A stretch of 64,000 bases of DNA from the NCBI GenBank assembly GCA_902615805.1, contig CACMQH010000001.1, forward strand, positions 221,222 to 285,221. Direction: 5' to 3'. Source of the DNA: Rhodospirillaceae bacterium (GTDB lineage: Bacteria; Pseudomonadota; Alphaproteobacteria; TMED109). The position numbers and the translations under genes were made by a program. This document shows, in pieces, positions 62,226-64,000 of this stretch (its first letter is position 1; each line of letters starts with the position of its first letter). Below the pieces are notes generated by a model. That model worked only from the letters and a program-made list of their open reading frames with translations. It searched no databases and had not been told where the DNA came from.

Positions 62226-63089
62226 ATGCATTCTGACTATATAGAAGAGTTCGCTTTAGCAAAGCTAAATTTAAGTTTTAAAGTTTTAAAAAAGTTACCA
62301 AATAATTTTCATCAAATAGAAAGTTATATAACTTTTCTACCGAATATTTATGATCATTTAATTATTAAGAAAAGCTTACAAAATAAAATTGTTATAAATG
62401 GTAAGTTTGCTAATCAATTAATATCAAATGGAGGTGATACATTAATTAAAAAATCTATAAAACTTTTATCTAATTTATTAAACCTAAAAGTATGCTTAGA
62501 AGTTAATTTAAAAAAAAATATTCCTCTTAACTCAGGATTAGGTGGAGGGTCTGCAGATGCTGCAGCTATAGTAAGAGCTATTATAAAACTTTATAAAATT
62601 AAAAATAATAAATTAATTATTAATAACTTATCAAAAATTGGTTCTGATGTTCCAGCATGTTTTTTGTCTAAAAATGTGAAAGTCAGTGGAACTGGAGAAA
62701 TTTTACAGCCAATAAAATTATTAAATAAAAAACTATGGGCCTTATTAATAAAACCTAAAAGCAACTATTCAACAAAGAATATTTTTGAAAGTTTTAATAA
62801 TTCTTTTGCTAAAACAACTAAATTTGAACTCACCTTAAATAACCTAATTAATGATATGAATAAATATAATAACTCATTAGAAAAAACAGTTTGTAGAATA
62901 GAAAAAAATGTTAAGAACGTACTATCCTGTCTTTATAACTTTAACAGCTTAACAATACCTCGTATTACAGGAAGTGGGAGTACAGTCTTTGTATTATTTA
63001 AAACTAAAGAAGATTTAAAAATTTATAAGAAAAAACTAAGTTTTAGCGAAAAAGATTACTGGATTCAATACTCACACTTAATATTATAG
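62226..63089 (+). CDS. ispE: 4-diphosphocytidyl-2-C-methyl-D-erythritol kinase
   Basis: 287 residues of the GHMP kinase fold, the fourth step of the MEP pathway. The N-terminal AKLNLSFKVLKKLPNNFHQIES, the ATP loop NIPLNSGLGGGSADAAA, and ITGSGSTVFVLF are the three GHMP motifs. It follows the TPR gene and converges on folD with a 3 bp gap. With dxs and ispH it is the third MEP gene of the window. Confidence 0.95.
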   Translation: MHSDYIEEFALAKLNLSFKVLKKLPNNFHQIESYITFLPNIYDHLIIKKSLQNKIVINGKFANQLISNGGDTLIKKSIKLLSNLLNLKVCLEVNLKKNIPLNSGLGGGSADAAAIVRAIIKLYKIKNNKLIINNLSKIGSDVPACFLSKNVKVSGTGEILQPIKLLNKKLWALLIKPKSNYSTKNIFESFNNSFAKTTKFELTLNNLINDMNKYNNSLEKTVCRIEKNVKNVLSCLYNFNSLTIPRITGSGSTVFVLFKTKEDLKIYKKKLSFSEKDYWIQYSHLIL

Positions 63090-63092
63090 ATT

Positions 63093-63941
63093 TTAATTTT
63101 TTGTTAATAAAAAGGTATTTGATAGCAAACAGTGTATTGTCATGGGACCAACTCCCCCAGGTACCGGAGATATAAATGAAACTTTTTTTATTACATCTTC
63201 ATAATCTACATCACCAACAATTTTTCTTAATCCATTTTTATCCTCAATAACATTTATTCCTACATCTATTATAACTGCATTTTCCTTAACCCATTCTTTT
63301 TTTACAAAATTAGGCTTTCCTATAGCTGCAATAATAATATCAGAGCTTAAACACAAGTCTTTTAAATTTTTTGATTTTGAATGGGCAAGTGTTACTGTAG
63401 CATTTTTATTTGTTAATAAAAATGATAAAGGTTTTCCTACTATATTTGATCTTCCTAATATAATAACTTTTTTTCCTTCTAAGTCTAAAATACTTTCAAG
63501 CATTTTATAACAGCCTAAAGGCGTACAAGGTATAACTTTAGGTCTTCCTAAGGCTAATAAGCCTATATTTTTTGAATTAAAGCCATCAACATCTTTCTCT
63601 ATACTAATTCTGTCTATTACCTTATTGCTATTAATATGATTCGGTAAAGGTAATTGTACTAGGATACTGTCCACCGAAATATTGGCATTGGCCTCATCAA
63701 TAACCTTTAATAAATTATTTTCACTTACATCTTTACTTAATCTAATAATAGTAGATTTAATACCGACCTCTGCTGCTTTTTTTTCCTTATTTTTAACATA
63801 AACCTGACTGGCCGGGTTATCTCCAACTAAAATCACTAACAAGTGTGGTTTCCTTCCATATTCATTGTTATATGAAAGTATTTTTTTACTTAATTCATCA
63901 TTAAGACTTTTAGCTAATAATTTTCCATCTAATATTTTCAT
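63093..63941 (-). CDS. folD: Methylenetetrahydrofolate dehydrogenase / cyclohydrolase FolD
   Basis: 282 residues; bifunctional enzyme of one-carbon metabolism interconverting methylene-, methenyl- and 10-formyl-tetrahydrofolate. The catalytic Lys lies in SQVYVKNKEKKAAEVG, followed by SILVQLPLPNHIN, the DVDGFNSKNIG block, the NADP-binding VIILGRSNIVGKPLS and PVPGGVGPMT near the C-terminus. Its upstream region (63942-64000) is AT-rich and holds nothing else I can name before the window ends. Confidence 0.97.
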   Translation of the reverse strand: MKILDGKLLAKSLNDELSKKILSYNNEYGRKPHLLVILVGDNPASQVYVKNKEKKAAEVGIKSTIIRLSKDVSENNLLKVIDEANANISVDSILVQLPLPNHINSNKVIDRISIEKDVDGFNSKNIGLLALGRPKVIPCTPLGCYKMLESILDLEGKKVIILGRSNIVGKPLSFLLTNKNATVTLAHSKSKNLKDLCLSSDIIIAAIGKPNFVKKEWVKENAVIIDVGINVIEDKNGLRKIVGDVDYEDVIKKVSFISPVPGGVGPMTIHCLLSNTFLLTKN

Positions 63942-64000
63942 TTGCCGTATAAAAAAAATATTTTATAATGTTGCTCAATTCTTAAACAAATGCAATATTA

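Noticed and set aside
1-64000. Mobile elements, prophage, CRISPR arrays
   Set aside because: No transposase, integrase, phage structural gene, repeat-spacer array or flanking repeats were seen; gene style is uniform throughout.

Overview
The window reads as a slice of a streamlined, AT-rich (about 30% GC by eye) genome of a marine alphaproteobacterium. The support is a blue-tuned proteorhodopsin with its own carotenoid/retinal genes, a perfect alphaproteobacterial-type LexA box (GTTC-N7-GTTC) before recA, plant/alphaproteobacterial-type glutamate-cysteine ligase, very short intergenic spaces, many start/stop overlaps and frequent TTG/GTG starts. I see no transposase, phage gene, CRISPR array or integrase. 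I cannot place it in a clade; HIMB59/AEGEAN-169, SAR116-like or PS1-like lineages are candidates only.

Layout. 0-5.7 kb: edge of hspQ, an orphan CoxL-like molybdenum hydroxylase, and class I ribonucleotide reductase nrdAB behind a dense control region (DnaA, NrdR and LexA-type sites). 5.7-9.2 kb: cobalamin adenosyltransferase, M20 amidohydrolase, and a TPP riboswitch controlling a ThiV-like symporter, then tRNA-Phe. 9.3-13.6 kb: exported rhodanese and the complete pqqABCDE operon, including the 24-residue PqqA. 13.6-19.2 kb: LOG-family gene, icd, alaS, recA with SOS boxes. 19.2-26.5 kb: an RND/LolA-like/beta-barrel export operon, DNA glycosylase, amidase, DsbA-fold isomerase. 26.5-35.2 kb: orphan PDZ protein, dxs, ispH, SixA-like phosphatase, a two-gene transsulfuration pair, and soxXYZA without soxB or soxCD. 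35.3-39.9 kb: CoA-transferase, hisC, GST, tldD.

39.9-47.9 kb is the most unusual part. A tightly packed seven-gene minus-strand unit runs: quinoprotein alcohol dehydrogenase with a lanthanide-type Asp-x-Asp site, a small PstS-like periplasmic protein, a SiaA-type PP2C phosphatase, a lipoprotein cytochrome c with a CX4CH heme site, SiaB-type kinase, SiaC-type regulator, and SiaD-type GGDEF cyclase. Divergent from it are a PilZ protein and an EAL phosphodiesterase. Together they look like a self-contained module tying periplasmic alcohol oxidation to cyclic-di-GMP signalling; the PQQ cofactor can be made by the pqq operon 31 kb away.

47.9-64 kb: gshA, rsmE, ubiA, two paired sugar-transferase-like genes, proteorhodopsin followed by a strong terminator and then crtI-crtB-crtY-blh, then moaB, a lytic transglycosylase, family 4 uracil-DNA glycosylase, a small unknown gene, a TPR protein, ispE and folD. 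Dxs, IspH and IspE supply isoprenoid precursors for carotenoids, retinal and quinones; crtE and idi are not in the window.
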